From Clostridium cavendishii DSM 21758 (lineage in GTDB: Bacteria > Bacillota > Clostridia > Clostridiales > Clostridiaceae), in the NCBI RefSeq assembly GCF_900141845.1, contig NZ_FQZB01000014.1, positions 62,001-126,000 on the forward strand: a stretch of DNA of 64,000 nt. Direction: 5' to 3'. Positions 18,881 through 27,845 of this stretch are shown piece by piece. How positions within the stretch are numbered: the first letter of the stretch is position 1; each line of letters starts with the position of its first letter. The notes beneath the pieces were generated by a model. That model was not told the origin of the DNA, did not search any database, and worked only from the letters and a program-made list of their open reading frames with translations. The translations under genes and the position numbers were made by a program.

Positions 18881-20123
18881 ATTTTCTTATTTTATTTATC
18901 ATTCCACATGCTACTAGTCCCATAATTGTACCAGCCAAACCTGAAAACATAACATGACCAGCAAAAGTACTAAATAATAAAACACATATATATTGTACTG
19001 TATATTTAAATTTTGCATTCCCTAACCTATTATTACTTTTGATATATATTTTAATAAAATATACATACACCAACACTAAAGAAACTATTCCATAAGAAAA
19101 TACAAAATCGAAAAAGTCCATCTCTATTAATTGACCTCTCCCCCAATAATTTGCTCTAAAAACAAAACCAACACCAAAAACAAATTTTACAATAAAGTTT
19201 TCGGCTGTAACTAATTGGCTCCATGTTTTTGATAGATACATATTTCTTTCACTAAATATAAAAGAAGCAAATCCTAAATCATTCCAAAAATGAATTATTC
19301 TATCAAAAGTTTTTTGCACAACATCTGACATACATAAAAAAGCTACTATTACAACTAATATGCTTAATATTGAAATTATAATATATTTCTTTTTTGTTTT
19401 ATTTATATCTTGGTTTTTTACAATTCTCGCCAAATACACCACTGTTACAATTATCGGTATAACTAAATTTGTTTTCGATGCAATTAAAAAATTACATATA
19501 GTTATAGCTATCAATAATATCACATTTATAATATTTCTAGTTGAAAATTTTTTTATTTTCAGTACTATATCTAAAAAATATATAAATAATACTACTAATG
19601 TTATGCTTAAATCATTATTAGCATTATAAAATGCTTTAAATCCTGCACCATTAGAATAAACATTGGATCCTACCCCTAATATAAAAGGAATTATAAAAGT
19701 TATAACAGTTATAACTCCAATACCCCAAAAAATATTTTCTAGTATCTTATGCCTAAAAATATTTTTTTTACTTAGTATTTTATATACTTCTACAATCAAA
19801 ATAATCATTATAAACTTAGTAGTATATACCAACTCCGCCATTACTGAACCTATATTTTGATTATACATATAATAAAAAACAGGCATTATAATAAAATATG
19901 TAATAATAATAACTGGCAAGTAACTTTCTTTTATTACTTCCTTTATATTAGCTATAAAAATTAAAAATAAAACACCTAAAATCGCCATCCTGCATATTTG
20001 CCCAACCGACACGTATGTATTTATATTATAAAATTTTAAAAAGCCATTAATCGAATCAATTATAGGAGTAATTACAAAAAGTATATAGAATAAAATTTCA
20101 TAATTTATATTGATTTTTTTCAT
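18879..20123 (-). CDS. O-antigen/capsule polymerase-like membrane protein (Wzy-like)
   Basis: A 414-residue polytopic membrane protein with about 11 helices and a larger extracellular loop, the usual Wzy layout. Short landmarks are the N-terminal ITPIIDSINGF, the GAGFKAFYNANNDLS segment, SKTNLVIPIIV and VFGVGFVFRANYWG. Wzy polymerases link repeat units on the outer face. Wzy sequences diverge widely, so this rests on topology and on the operon context with a flippase at 8916. The ATG at 20123 follows GGAGG by 5 nt; a TTG four codons earlier overlaps that site. Confidence 0.8.
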   Translation of the reverse strand: MKKININYEILFYILFVITPIIDSINGFLKFYNINTYVSVGQICRMAILGVLFLIFIANIKEVIKESYLPVIIITYFIIMPVFYYMYNQNIGSVMAELVYTTKFIMIILIVEVYKILSKKNIFRHKILENIFWGIGVITVITFIIPFILGVGSNVYSNGAGFKAFYNANNDLSITLVVLFIYFLDIVLKIKKFSTRNIINVILLIAITICNFLIASKTNLVIPIIVTVVYLARIVKNQDINKTKKKYIIISILSILVVIVAFLCMSDVVQKTFDRIIHFWNDLGFASFIFSERNMYLSKTWSQLVTAENFIVKFVFGVGFVFRANYWGRGQLIEMDFFDFVFSYGIVSLVLVYVYFIKIYIKSNNRLGNAKFKYTVQYICVLLFSTFAGHVMFSGLAGTIMGLVACGMINKIRK

Positions 20124-20164
20124 CAAATCCTCCAAATTTTACTTTTTATTTAGCCCTAGAATTT

Positions 20165-20195
20165 AAGAAGTATACAAAAAATCTGTATACTTCTT
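20165..20195 (-). terminator. Intercistronic stem-loop between the dehydrogenase and polymerase genes
   Basis: Perfect 11-bp arms AAGAAGTATAC and GTATACTTCTT with a 9-nt loop. There is no good T run after the stem on either strand, so it is more likely a partial attenuator or mRNA-stability element than a full terminator. Confidence 0.4.
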
Positions 20196-20226
20196 TATTC
20201 ATATCAAAAATTAATTATTTTAGTTT

Positions 20227-21597
20227 TTAAATTCTCCAATAAGTAAATCCACTTTTCTCTGCTTCATCCTTTTGGATAACAGCCTTTGTATCTATTATTA
20301 TTGCTTCTTTATTTGTATATTTTTTTAATTCATCACAGTTAAAATTCATTGAATTTTGTTTAGTAAGTATAAATATAAGATCAGCATTTTTTAAAAGTTC
20401 TTCTTCAGTATTAACTTTAAAATCATACTTAGTTGGTACTATTGGATCAAATGCTTTTAATTTTGCCCCACGTTCTAAAAGTAATTTACATATATCTACT
20501 GATGGACTGATTCTATCGTCATTTGAAAAATCTTTCATCGCTAATCCAAATACAGCAACATTAACATCACTTAACTTCTTGCCTTTCTTTTCCAAAAGTT
20601 CTTCAGCTTTTTCAACAAAAAACTTAGGCAAATCAGCATTTTTAGCCCTTGCTAATTTTAAGATGCTCATATCTAAATCTAAATCCTTTGCTTTAGGTTC
20701 TATATAATGATATGCATTAGGAATACAATAACCACCAACTCCAGGACCTGGTGTTAATAAATTAACTCTACTATGTGTATTAGCTAATTTTATAACTTCA
20801 AAAATATCAATTCCTAATCCTTCAGTAAATCTAGCAAACTCTTGTGACATTGCTATATTTAAATCTCTTTGTACATTCTCAAAAACTTTTGAAGTTTCTA
20901 CTGCCTTTATACAACTTGAGCCAACTATATCCGCTTTGCAAACTATACCTAAAACTTCTGATGCCCTTTTTAAACTTTCTTCATTAATAGCTCCAACTAA
21001 TGTTGGCATATTTGCAAATTCTTCAAATGCAAAACCTTCAGCTATTCTTTCTGATGCATAAGCTAAATAGAAATCTTGTCCTGATTTTAATCCAGAATAC
21101 TTTTCTAATATAGGTCTACATACTTCCTCTGTTGTGCCTGGTATAACTGTACTTCTTATTATAACTAAATCACCTTTTTTAAGATTTTTTCCAATGTTAA
21201 TACAAGCATTTTCTAAATAATCCAGAATATATTCTCCATTTTTTATTGGTATTCCAACTGTTACTATTATATTATTGCTTTGTTTTACTGCATTTTCTGC
21301 ATCAATTGTTGCTTTATATCTTTTTTCTTCTAACATTAAATTTAATATCGTTTTTATTGATACATTATGAAATGTTTCTGTGTGGTGTGTTTCTCCATTA
21401 TTAGTTTCATCTACTAAGTTTTTATCAACATCAACTCCAACAACATTACAACCTCTAAATGCAAAACTTAAAGCTAATGGTAATCCAACAAATCCTTGAC
21501 CAAAAACACAAATATTTTTATTTATTGAATTCTCACTTATCTTCTCATTTAATTCTAAAATTCCTTTTATATTATCGTCTATAGTTTGCATACTCAT
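20227..21597 (-). CDS. Nucleotide-sugar dehydrogenase, UDP-ManNAc/UDP-GlcNAc type (WecC-like)
   Basis: A 456-residue NAD-dependent 6-dehydrogenase making a UDP-hexosaminuronic acid. The Rossmann motif CVFGQGFVGLPLALSFAF is near the start; RSTVIPGTTEEV, YASERIAEGFAFEEF and the catalytic cysteine motif GPGVGGYCIPN follow. The length and the YCIP form fit the WecC/WbpA branch rather than the UDP-glucose branch, which is present separately at 24248. The ATG at 21597 is 8 nt from AGGAG, while an upstream GTG is too close to it. It begins just after the acyltransferase stop. The precise epimer oxidised cannot be read here. Confidence 0.88.
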   Translation of the reverse strand: MSMQTIDDNIKGILELNEKISENSINKNICVFGQGFVGLPLALSFAFRGCNVVGVDVDKNLVDETNNGETHHTETFHNVSIKTILNLMLEEKRYKATIDAENAVKQSNNIIVTVGIPIKNGEYILDYLENACINIGKNLKKGDLVIIRSTVIPGTTEEVCRPILEKYSGLKSGQDFYLAYASERIAEGFAFEEFANMPTLVGAINEESLKRASEVLGIVCKADIVGSSCIKAVETSKVFENVQRDLNIAMSQEFARFTEGLGIDIFEVIKLANTHSRVNLLTPGPGVGGYCIPNAYHYIEPKAKDLDLDMSILKLARAKNADLPKFFVEKAEELLEKKGKKLSDVNVAVFGLAMKDFSNDDRISPSVDICKLLLERGAKLKAFDPIVPTKYDFKVNTEEELLKNADLIFILTKQNSMNFNCDELKKYTNKEAIIIDTKAVIQKDEAEKSGFTYWRI

Positions 21598-21598
21598 C

Positions 21599-22630
21599 TC
21601 AAACACTCCTAACCAAAATTTTCCTTGTTTTATTCTTAATAATTTTATACAAATAAACCACCAACCAACTTCCTACAAATGTAATTAAGGTATATATAGC
21701 TATACCTATTATAGGTTGTATTGAATAACTATTTATATGTAATCTGTCATTAATCATAATCATAACCATTGGATGTATCAAATAAATTCCATATGAACAA
21801 ATATTAATTTTTTTTATTACTTTAAACCGATTATCTTTAATACTTTGTTTAAAAAAGATAAAAATAGTTGATGACAAAATTAAAATTTGAAAAGTAAATA
21901 AATTATAATAACTTTCGTTAAATATAGATACATTTTCATTTTTAAAATAAGTTCCTGTTAAAATAATAATTATTGATACAATAGCACCAACATAAATATA
22001 TTTTTTTTCATTTTTATTAAAGTTTCTTTTATGTAAATAATATCCCAATAAATAATATCCTGTATATTCCATAGTAAAAGGATTTTTAACCACAAAATTA
22101 ATATTTAATAAATTATTTATCGCCGGCAATAAAAATTGGAATATAATCCAAAACAATAGGTATAATTCTATTGCTTTAGTATCATTCTTTTTAAATAGTT
22201 TTAATAACAAAGGTGATACTATTATTATAGGTATCATATATAGCATAAACCAAAAATGAAAATAAACTTTTCCACTCATAATATTAAACAGTATCATTTT
22301 TGCATCTAAATTTTTATAAATAAAAATTTCATATATAAATTCTAAAACAATAAATGGCAATACAATCTTAATGAATTTTTTAATATAATACTCTTTTATT
22401 TTTATATCATCATATAATTCAAAAAATAGCACTCCACTTATCATAAAAAATATGGGTACTCCACATTTTGCAAATGCAAAATACATATTAGATATAAACC
22501 AAGTTTTAGTTCCAAGCCAATCAATTCTATCTATTATTGGTCCAGTTGTATGAACTAATATAACTAAAACTGTTGATATAAATCTTAATACATCTATATA
22601 TAGTAAATATTCATTTTTCTTAGCTTGCAT
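21599..22630 (-). CDS. Membrane acyltransferase (OafA/YrhL, Acyltransferase_3 family)
   Basis: A 343-residue protein with about 10 membrane helices. The N-terminus YIDVLRFISTVLVILVHTTG holds the family histidine, and FAKCGVPIFFMISGVLFF follows. Such proteins O-acetylate surface sugars using cytoplasmic acetyl-CoA. GGAG is 6 nt before the ATG, and the gene overlaps the stop of the sugar-phosphate transferase by 11 nt. It should modify the polymer made by this operon. Confidence 0.88.
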   Translation of the reverse strand: MQAKKNEYLLYIDVLRFISTVLVILVHTTGPIIDRIDWLGTKTWFISNMYFAFAKCGVPIFFMISGVLFFELYDDIKIKEYYIKKFIKIVLPFIVLEFIYEIFIYKNLDAKMILFNIMSGKVYFHFWFMLYMIPIIIVSPLLLKLFKKNDTKAIELYLLFWIIFQFLLPAINNLLNINFVVKNPFTMEYTGYYLLGYYLHKRNFNKNEKKYIYVGAIVSIIIILTGTYFKNENVSIFNESYYNLFTFQILILSSTIFIFFKQSIKDNRFKVIKKINICSYGIYLIHPMVMIMINDRLHINSYSIQPIIGIAIYTLITFVGSWLVVYLYKIIKNKTRKILVRSV

Positions 22631-23237
22631 TTTTATCTCCCAAAAATACTTTGAATGTTTTCAATATAAGAACCATATCTATTATTAAATTTCTGTCTTC
22701 AACATATTTGACATCCAATTTCATCCAGTCAACAAAACTAATAGAGTTTCGTCCTTGTACTTGCCAATAACATGTTAACCCTGGCTTTACTTCTAACCTT
22801 CTAAGCATCCATGGTTCAAATTTTTCTACTTCCTTAGCCAAACTTGGTCTTGGACCTACTATACTCATTTCACCTTTTATCACATTTATCAATTGTGGTA
22901 ATTCATCTAAACTAGTTTTTCTTATAAAGGCTCCAACTTTAGTTATTCTTGGATCATTTTTAATCTTAAACATAGGTCCATCCATCTCATTTTTACTACT
23001 AATCTTTGACTTTAACTCTTCAGCATTTACCACCATAGATCTAAATTTATACATCTTAAATTTAGATTCATTTTTCCCAATTCTTTCTTGAGCAAAAATA
23101 ATTGGTCCTTTAGAATCAATTTTTATAGCTATTGCTATAATTAATAATATTGGCGATAAAGTTATAAGACCTATAAGAGCTGATATAACATCAAATGCCC
23201 TTTTTATAAATTCATAAATTAATTTATTACTTTTAAT
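22620..23237 (-). CDS. Initiating sugar-phosphate transferase (polyprenyl), ATT start
   Basis: Polyprenyl phosphosugar phosphotransferase of the small WcaJ/PglC core type; it puts the first sugar-1-phosphate on undecaprenyl phosphate. The product is about 205 residues. An N-terminal membrane segment (residues 15-40) is followed by IDSKGPIIFAQERIG, KMYKFRSM, FIRKTSLDELPQLINV and IVGPRPS. The whole sequence aligns with the paralogue at 31256. Read from the first ATG (23054) it would lack the membrane helix. The frame is open upstream to a TGA just before AGGAGGG (23244-23250), and it contains no ATG, GTG or TTG. The best start is ATT at 23237, 6 nt from AGGAGGG. Confidence 0.88.
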   Translation of the reverse strand: MKSNKLIYEFIKRAFDVISALIGLITLSPILLIIAIAIKIDSKGPIIFAQERIGKNESKFKMYKFRSMVVNAEELKSKISSKNEMDGPMFKIKNDPRITKVGAFIRKTSLDELPQLINVIKGEMSIVGPRPSLAKEVEKFEPWMLRRLEVKPGLTCYWQVQGRNSISFVDWMKLDVKYVEDRNLIIDMVLILKTFKVFLGDKNAS

Positions 23238-23250
23238 AATGTTCCCTCCT
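23235..23250 (-). promoter_or_regulatory. SD plus ATT start codon of the initiating transferase
   Basis: On the minus strand TGA is followed by GGA GGG AAC ATT ATT AAA AGT. The SD AGGAGGG covers 23244-23250, and two ATT codons follow at 23240 and 23237. The second has the better spacing. No canonical start exists in this frame for the next 61 codons. Confidence 0.75.
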
Positions 23251-23307
23251 CAAATAACAATATCTCCAATGAAATTGTTATATTTTTTACAAATTTCATG
23301 CAAAAAA

Positions 23308-23781
23308 TTACTTTATAAAATCTTCTATAATGTTAATGATATTTTTCGTATTTGATATATATTTATCAAATTGAATTTTTTCTATTTCCTTTAATATCAT
23401 ATCTATATTATCTAACTCTTCCATACCTAAAATATAATTTGATTCTGTAAACTGATTTATTATATCAAGCTGGTGATTGTCCACATGTTCATCATACTTA
23501 CTTAATCTTGCTACAGCTATAACTTTTTTATCATTTGATATAGCACTAATTATAGAACCTGTTCCACCATGCGTTATAACTTTATCACATCCAGCCATAA
23601 TATCCCTAAATTGTTGATTATTCAAAAATCGACTATATTTGTAATTTTTAGGTTCATAGGTAGAATATCCTATTTGAGCAAATACCTCTTCTGTAATTTT
23701 TTCTTCTTCTATTAGTTTATCTATTTCTTTTAACAATCTATTGAATTGAAATTTTTGAGAACCAACTGTTATAAATATCAA
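23308..23781 (-). CDS. PssE/Alg13-like glycosyltransferase subunit
   Basis: A 157-residue catalytic C-terminal half of a two-part GT28 enzyme. FITVGSQKFQFNRLLKEID opens it, and VITHGGTGSIISAI is the nucleotide-sugar binding motif. Its partner PssD/Alg14 is the gene immediately upstream (23778-24233), overlapping by 4 nt (TTGA). Together the pair probably adds the second sugar to the lipid carrier. The TTG start at 23781 is supported by GGAGG 9 nt upstream. Confidence 0.9.
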   Translation of the reverse strand: MIFITVGSQKFQFNRLLKEIDKLIEEEKITEEVFAQIGYSTYEPKNYKYSRFLNNQQFRDIMAGCDKVITHGGTGSIISAISNDKKVIAVARLSKYDEHVDNHQLDIINQFTESNYILGMEELDNIDMILKEIEKIQFDKYISNTKNIINIIEDFIK

Positions 23782-24233
23782 TATATCCCACCTCCATAAA
23801 TAGCTTTAGGATAAAATTTCTTCATACTTTCCCATTGAACTAAAAATAAATCCGCAAATTTATACATTAGCTTCCCTGTTAAAGTAGGAGAATTTATTTT
23901 AGCAAATGATTCTATATATATAACTTTTCTTCTAAATATCTTACACATAATAGCCATAGGTATAGTAGCTAACACACCCGTCGTAACTATCGCATCTGGC
24001 TTTTCTTTAAAGAATATTTTTGCAGATGAAATAAATATTTTAATAAATTTAAAAATATGGCCTTTTTCTTTTCTATTTATTTGTTCTACATAATACGTAG
24101 GTATTCCGTCCATATTATAATCTATATTAGTTTTTTCAGTTAACACAAACGAATCATATTTCCCCATTAAAGGTTTCAATTTCATTAATTGTTCAAAATG
24201 GCCTCCAGAAGATGCCGCAAAACATATTTTCAT
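23778..24233 (-). CDS. PssD/Alg14-like glycosyltransferase membrane subunit
   Basis: A 151-residue N-terminal half of a split GT28 glycosyltransferase. CFAASSGGHFEQLMKLKPL is the acceptor-side signature; DAIVTTGVLATIPMAI, YIESFAKINSPTLTGKLMY and FLVQWESMKKFYP follow. Alg14-type subunits dock the catalytic PssE/Alg13 subunit on the membrane. AGGAG lies about 11 nt before the ATG. It follows ugd closely, so UDP-glucuronate is a plausible donor by context. Confidence 0.9.
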   Translation of the reverse strand: MKICFAASSGGHFEQLMKLKPLMGKYDSFVLTEKTNIDYNMDGIPTYYVEQINRKEKGHIFKFIKIFISSAKIFFKEKPDAIVTTGVLATIPMAIMCKIFRRKVIYIESFAKINSPTLTGKLMYKFADLFLVQWESMKKFYPKAIYGGGIY

Positions 24234-24247
24234 GATTATAAGGACTC

Positions 24248-25567
24248 CTATTCCATAAATATAGTGTTTCTTCCTATTGAATGATATTCAACATTTGCAC
24301 TTATAGCTTCCTCAAGTTTATAACAATTTCTTCCATCGAAGATTATTGCTTTCTTCATTAACTCTTTATACTTTTTAAGTTCTACACCTGTTATTTGCTT
24401 CCACTCTGTAAATACAAATGCTACATCTGCATCTTCTAATGCTTCTTCAGGAGTTTGTACATATTTAAGATTTTTTTCACCTTTAAAAATCTTTTTAAAG
24501 TTTTCTACACCTACTGGATCATATGCTTTAATATTAGCACCTTCATCTAATAGTACCCTCATATTTGGTATAGATGGTGCTTCTCTTAGATCATCAGTTC
24601 CTGGTTTAAATGTTAAGCCTAAAAATGCTACGTTTAAATTTTTAAAACTTTTGAATTTCCTTCTAGATTTTTTCAAGAGTTTATATTTTTGATTTTCATT
24701 AACTTCTATGGTAGCTTTTATAGTTTTTAATTCATGTCCATTATTTTCTGCAAGCCAATGTAAAGCCTTAGTATCTTTAGGAAAACATGAACCGCCATAT
24801 CCAACACCAGCTTTTAAAAATTTTTTTCCTATTCTATCATCATAAGACATCCCTTTTGCTACATCTTCTATATTAGCTCCAATTATTTCGCATAAATTAG
24901 CTATTTCATTCATAAAAGAAATTTTTAATGCTAAAAAATCATTACTTGCATACTTTATCATTTCTGCACTTTCTCTATTTGTTATAACTATAGGAATATT
25001 AAAAGGTTCGTAAATCTCCCTTAATATATTTTTTGCATCCTCACTTTCTACTCCTACAACTATTCTCTTGGCATGTAATGTATCATTAACAGCTGTTCCC
25101 TGAGCTAAGAACTCTGGATTAGATGCAACTTCTATTTTGATTCCTTTTTCTGCTATCTTTTCATTTATATATAATTCTATTTCTTTATTTGTTCCAATTG
25201 GTACAGTTGACTTAATAACTACTAAACAACTTTTTTCTGCAGATTCTATTATCTGATCTACAACTTTATATATATACTCTAAATTTGCAGATCCATCTGC
25301 CTTTTCTGGTGTTCCAACACCTATAAAGATAACATCTGCATTTTTATAAGAATTTTTATAATCAGTAGTAAAATTCAAATTTCCTTTTTCATGCATTTCC
25401 ACCATTATCTCTTCCAAACCTGGTTCATATATAGGTGAAATACCATTTTTCATTTTATATATCTTTTCTTCATTAATATCTATACATACTACATTATGTC
25501 CAACTTTTGCAAGACAAACACCAGTTACTAATCCAACATAACCGGTCCCTGCTACCACTATTTTCAT
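24248..25567 (-). CDS. ugd: UDP-glucose 6-dehydrogenase
   Basis: A 439-residue enzyme oxidising UDP-glucose to UDP-glucuronate with two NAD. The N-terminal dinucleotide fold is KIVVAGTGYVGLVTGVCLAK. Also present are SNPEFLAQGTAV, the helix MIKYASNDFLALKISFMNE and the catalytic cysteine motif GVGYGGSCFPKDTKAL. The C-terminal domain has FLGLTFKPGTDDLREAPS. Length and motifs are standard. GGAGGG precedes the ATG. It appears to be the first gene of the long operon running down to 7840. Its substrate comes from galU at 1421. Confidence 0.95.
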   Translation of the reverse strand: MKIVVAGTGYVGLVTGVCLAKVGHNVVCIDINEEKIYKMKNGISPIYEPGLEEIMVEMHEKGNLNFTTDYKNSYKNADVIFIGVGTPEKADGSANLEYIYKVVDQIIESAEKSCLVVIKSTVPIGTNKEIELYINEKIAEKGIKIEVASNPEFLAQGTAVNDTLHAKRIVVGVESEDAKNILREIYEPFNIPIVITNRESAEMIKYASNDFLALKISFMNEIANLCEIIGANIEDVAKGMSYDDRIGKKFLKAGVGYGGSCFPKDTKALHWLAENNGHELKTIKATIEVNENQKYKLLKKSRRKFKSFKNLNVAFLGLTFKPGTDDLREAPSIPNMRVLLDEGANIKAYDPVGVENFKKIFKGEKNLKYVQTPEEALEDADVAFVFTEWKQITGVELKKYKELMKKAIIFDGRNCYKLEEAISANVEYHSIGRNTIFME

Positions 25568-26031
25568 TTTTTACCCTCCATCATTTTACAAATAAACTTT
25601 TCATACAAATATTCTCTTACTATTAATCATAATGTAAAACATTCAAACTAAAAAAAAACATTTTTCTTTATTATACTACAATTAAACTCTTTTTTATAGT
25701 ATATTTTTTATTGATTGTTTTATACTATTATTTTTAATACTATTAATTGATTGAATCCTAATTATATCTTATAAGCAAGCTAACCCTCTATACTCCTAAT
25801 TCATTTACTATTTTGTTTATCCATCATAAATAATCAATCATAACATATCTCACCTAAATATTACTAATAAAAATTAAATAAAATCCCTCTTTTCATTGTA
25901 AATAATACATTACCCCCATATCTCCCCCATATATATTAGCATAAAATATCATAATTTTATATGAAACAGTTGTTTTTATAACTTAGATATTAATTTAATA
26001 TAAACTTAGAAACTATTTATATCTGAATTAT
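25568..26031. other. AT-rich intergenic region upstream of ugd
   Basis: About 460 nt with no convincing gene on either strand. It should hold the promoter of the ugd operon; TATAAT on the minus strand at 25670-25675 is a possible -10 box without a good -35. Runs of A/T dominate. No repeat or RNA family is recognised here. Confidence 0.6.
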
Positions 26032-26145
26032 TCATAAAAAGTTAGGCCCCTCGTAAAACGGATTCCTTACTTTAGCCCTATAATGCCATGTTACTTGATG
26101 TGTCTTAAGCCACATCAAACGTTTTGACAACCTAATACATTTCAT
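26032..26145 (-). CDS. Possible 37-residue small protein in a GC-richer island
   Basis: An ATG-initiated frame of 37 codons ending in TGA lies in a patch clearly richer in G and C than its surroundings. It contains TWHYRAKVRNPFYEGPNFL, which reads like a genuine or decayed protein segment. No clear ribosome site precedes it. The DNA also folds: an 8-bp stem (26095-26102 with 26111-26118) and a 16-bp palindrome (26137-26152). It may be a repeat element, the remnant of a longer gene or a structured RNA rather than a protein. Confidence 0.3.
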   Translation of the reverse strand: MKCIRLSKRLMWLKTHQVTWHYRAKVRNPFYEGPNFL

Positions 26146-26195
26146 GAAATGTTACGAATAAAGCACAGGCAAAACCTCTACTATTTCAAATACAA

Positions 26196-26237
26196 AAAAA
26201 TTAGGCATATAGTTATTATAAATAACTATATGCCTAA
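26196..26237 (-). terminator. Strong intrinsic terminator after galE
   Basis: A perfect 17-bp stem (26201-26217 with 26221-26237, 3-nt loop) is followed on the minus strand by seven T. It lies 34 nt past the galE stop. Confidence 0.9.
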
Positions 26238-26270
26238 TTTAATATTTTTAACAATTTACAAACTCATTTT

Positions 26271-27278
26271 TTAATAACCTTTAGGATTATTACTTTGCCA
26301 TTTCCAAGAATCTCTACACATATCTTCTAAATTTTTCTCAGCTTTCCATCCAAGTTCTTCTATAGCCTTAGTTGGATCTGCATAACAAGTTGCTATATCT
26401 CCAGCCCTTCTTCCTACTATTTTATAAGGAACTTCTCTTCCGCTAGCTTTTGAAAAAGCCTTGACCATTTCTAAAACACTATATCCATTTCCAGTACCTA
26501 AATTATAAGTTACAAGCCCTGAATTATGAGAAAGTTTTTCTAAAGCTTTTATGTGTCCTTTAGCTAAATCAACTACATGTATATAATCTCTAACTCCAGT
26601 ACCATCTATGGTGTCATAATCATCTCCAAATACACTTAACTGTTTAAGCTCTCCAATAGCTACCTTAGTTATATATGGCATTAAATTATTTGGTATACCA
26701 TTAGGATTTTCCCCTATAAGTCCACTCTCATGAGCACCTACTGGATTAAAATAACGTAAAATAGCTATATTCAAAGTATTGTCTGCCTTATATATATCTC
26801 TAAGAATATCCTCTATCATAAGTTTAGTCCTTCCATAAGGATTAGTTACAGATAAACTAGATTCTTCATTTATAGGCATTACTGCAGCAGAACCGTAAAC
26901 TGTCGCTGAAGAACTAAACACAAAATTTTTAACATCATATTTCTTCATAAGTCTTAATAAGCTTAAAGTGTTAAGTAAATTATTATGATAGTATTCTAAA
27001 GGTTTTTCTACAGATTCTCCTACAGCTTTATAAGCTGCAAAATGAATAACTGAGTCTATGTTATTTTCCTTAAATACAATTTCAGTGGCTTCTTCATCAG
27101 TTAAATCTATATTGTAAAATTTAAAATCTTTGCTTGTTATTTTTTTTATTCTCTCTTTAACTATTAAATTACTATTATATAAATTGTCAACCGCTATAAC
27201 ATCATAACCATTATTAAGTAACTCTACTATAGTATGACTTCCTATATAACCAAGTCCCCCTGATACCAATATTGACAT
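26271..27278 (-). CDS. galE: UDP-glucose 4-epimerase
   Basis: A 335-residue extended SDR enzyme interconverting UDP-glucose and UDP-galactose. SILVSGGLGYIGSHTIVELL is the NAD-binding start, VIHFAAYKAVGESV and FSSSATVYG with NPYGRTKLMIE supply the Ser/Tyr-x3-Lys catalytic set, and ILRYFNPVGAHESG is specific to GalE. The ATG follows GGAG by 8 nt. It stands alone with long gaps on both sides and its own terminator, so it is probably transcribed separately. It supplies galactose for the surface glycans. Confidence 0.95.
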   Translation of the reverse strand: MSILVSGGLGYIGSHTIVELLNNGYDVIAVDNLYNSNLIVKERIKKITSKDFKFYNIDLTDEEATEIVFKENNIDSVIHFAAYKAVGESVEKPLEYYHNNLLNTLSLLRLMKKYDVKNFVFSSSATVYGSAAVMPINEESSLSVTNPYGRTKLMIEDILRDIYKADNTLNIAILRYFNPVGAHESGLIGENPNGIPNNLMPYITKVAIGELKQLSVFGDDYDTIDGTGVRDYIHVVDLAKGHIKALEKLSHNSGLVTYNLGTGNGYSVLEMVKAFSKASGREVPYKIVGRRAGDIATCYADPTKAIEELGWKAEKNLEDMCRDSWKWQSNNPKGY

Positions 27279-27845
27279 AATATCATCTCCTCTATGTTTT
27301 ACAATAAATATTATTTTAACATATATACAAATTATTTAAAAGTTGATTAAATAATTGTTTACAAATATTAAATGTTAGTTCATTTTATTATAGAAATTTT
27401 CTTAATATTATATTAAAGAATTATGAATATGAGCCATTTAATAAACTTATATTCTTAAACTATATAAAAAAACTAATATCCTAGGATGAAATTCAAGTAA
27501 AAAAAGAAATGTATTCTTATAAATAGGGAGGCTTGTTCATACTTTTTGTAAAGATGTTATAATTACAAAAATCCAACAAAATAATGATATTAGTTACAGA
27601 TTTTATGACTACAGTAGGTCAAAAAAATATATGTTAAGAAAGCTCTTGATATAGTAAACTTTGACCTTCAATATGAAAATTTGTAGCTTACTAATCAATC
27701 CCTCCTTACTAATCTAGCCCTAATAAGTAGGGATTGTATATGAGTTTAATAGTTTTCTCTTAATCAACTTTCTACATTCAATTTATTAGAAATCATAGAT
27801 TACTCTAAAAGTTATAGATATGGATTATTTATTAGTTCCTACATA
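27279..27845. other. Intergenic region between galE and fcl with possible decayed coding sequence
   Basis: About 570 nt without an intact gene. The plus strand from about 27523 to 27655 is open and includes DISYRFYDYSRSKKYMLRK. After a shift of frame, sequence to about 27690 reads ALDIVNFDLQYENL before a stop. This resembles a broken gene but I cannot name it. An imperfect stem-loop pairs AATCCCT with AGGGATT around 27699-27737. The galE promoter should lie at the low end. Confidence 0.4.
27523..27750 (+). pseudogene. Possible remnant of a degraded gene
   Basis: Two adjacent plus-strand frames together give protein-like sequence (RLVHTFCKDVIITK, then RFYDYSRSKKYMLRK, then in another frame ALDIVNFDLQYENL) interrupted by a frameshift and stops. 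No start or ribosome site is intact. The family is unknown. It may be the trace of a lost mobile or glycan gene, or chance. Confidence 0.2.

Noticed and set aside
22620..23054. Initiating transferase as a truncated or frameshifted gene lacking its N-terminus
   Set aside because: The upstream 61 codons are intact and homologous to the paralogue at 31256; the gene only lacks a canonical start codon.
25568..27845. An insertion sequence in the gaps around galE
   Set aside because: No transposase domain, paired terminal repeats or target duplication could be identified; only the GC-richer island and possible gene fragments remain.
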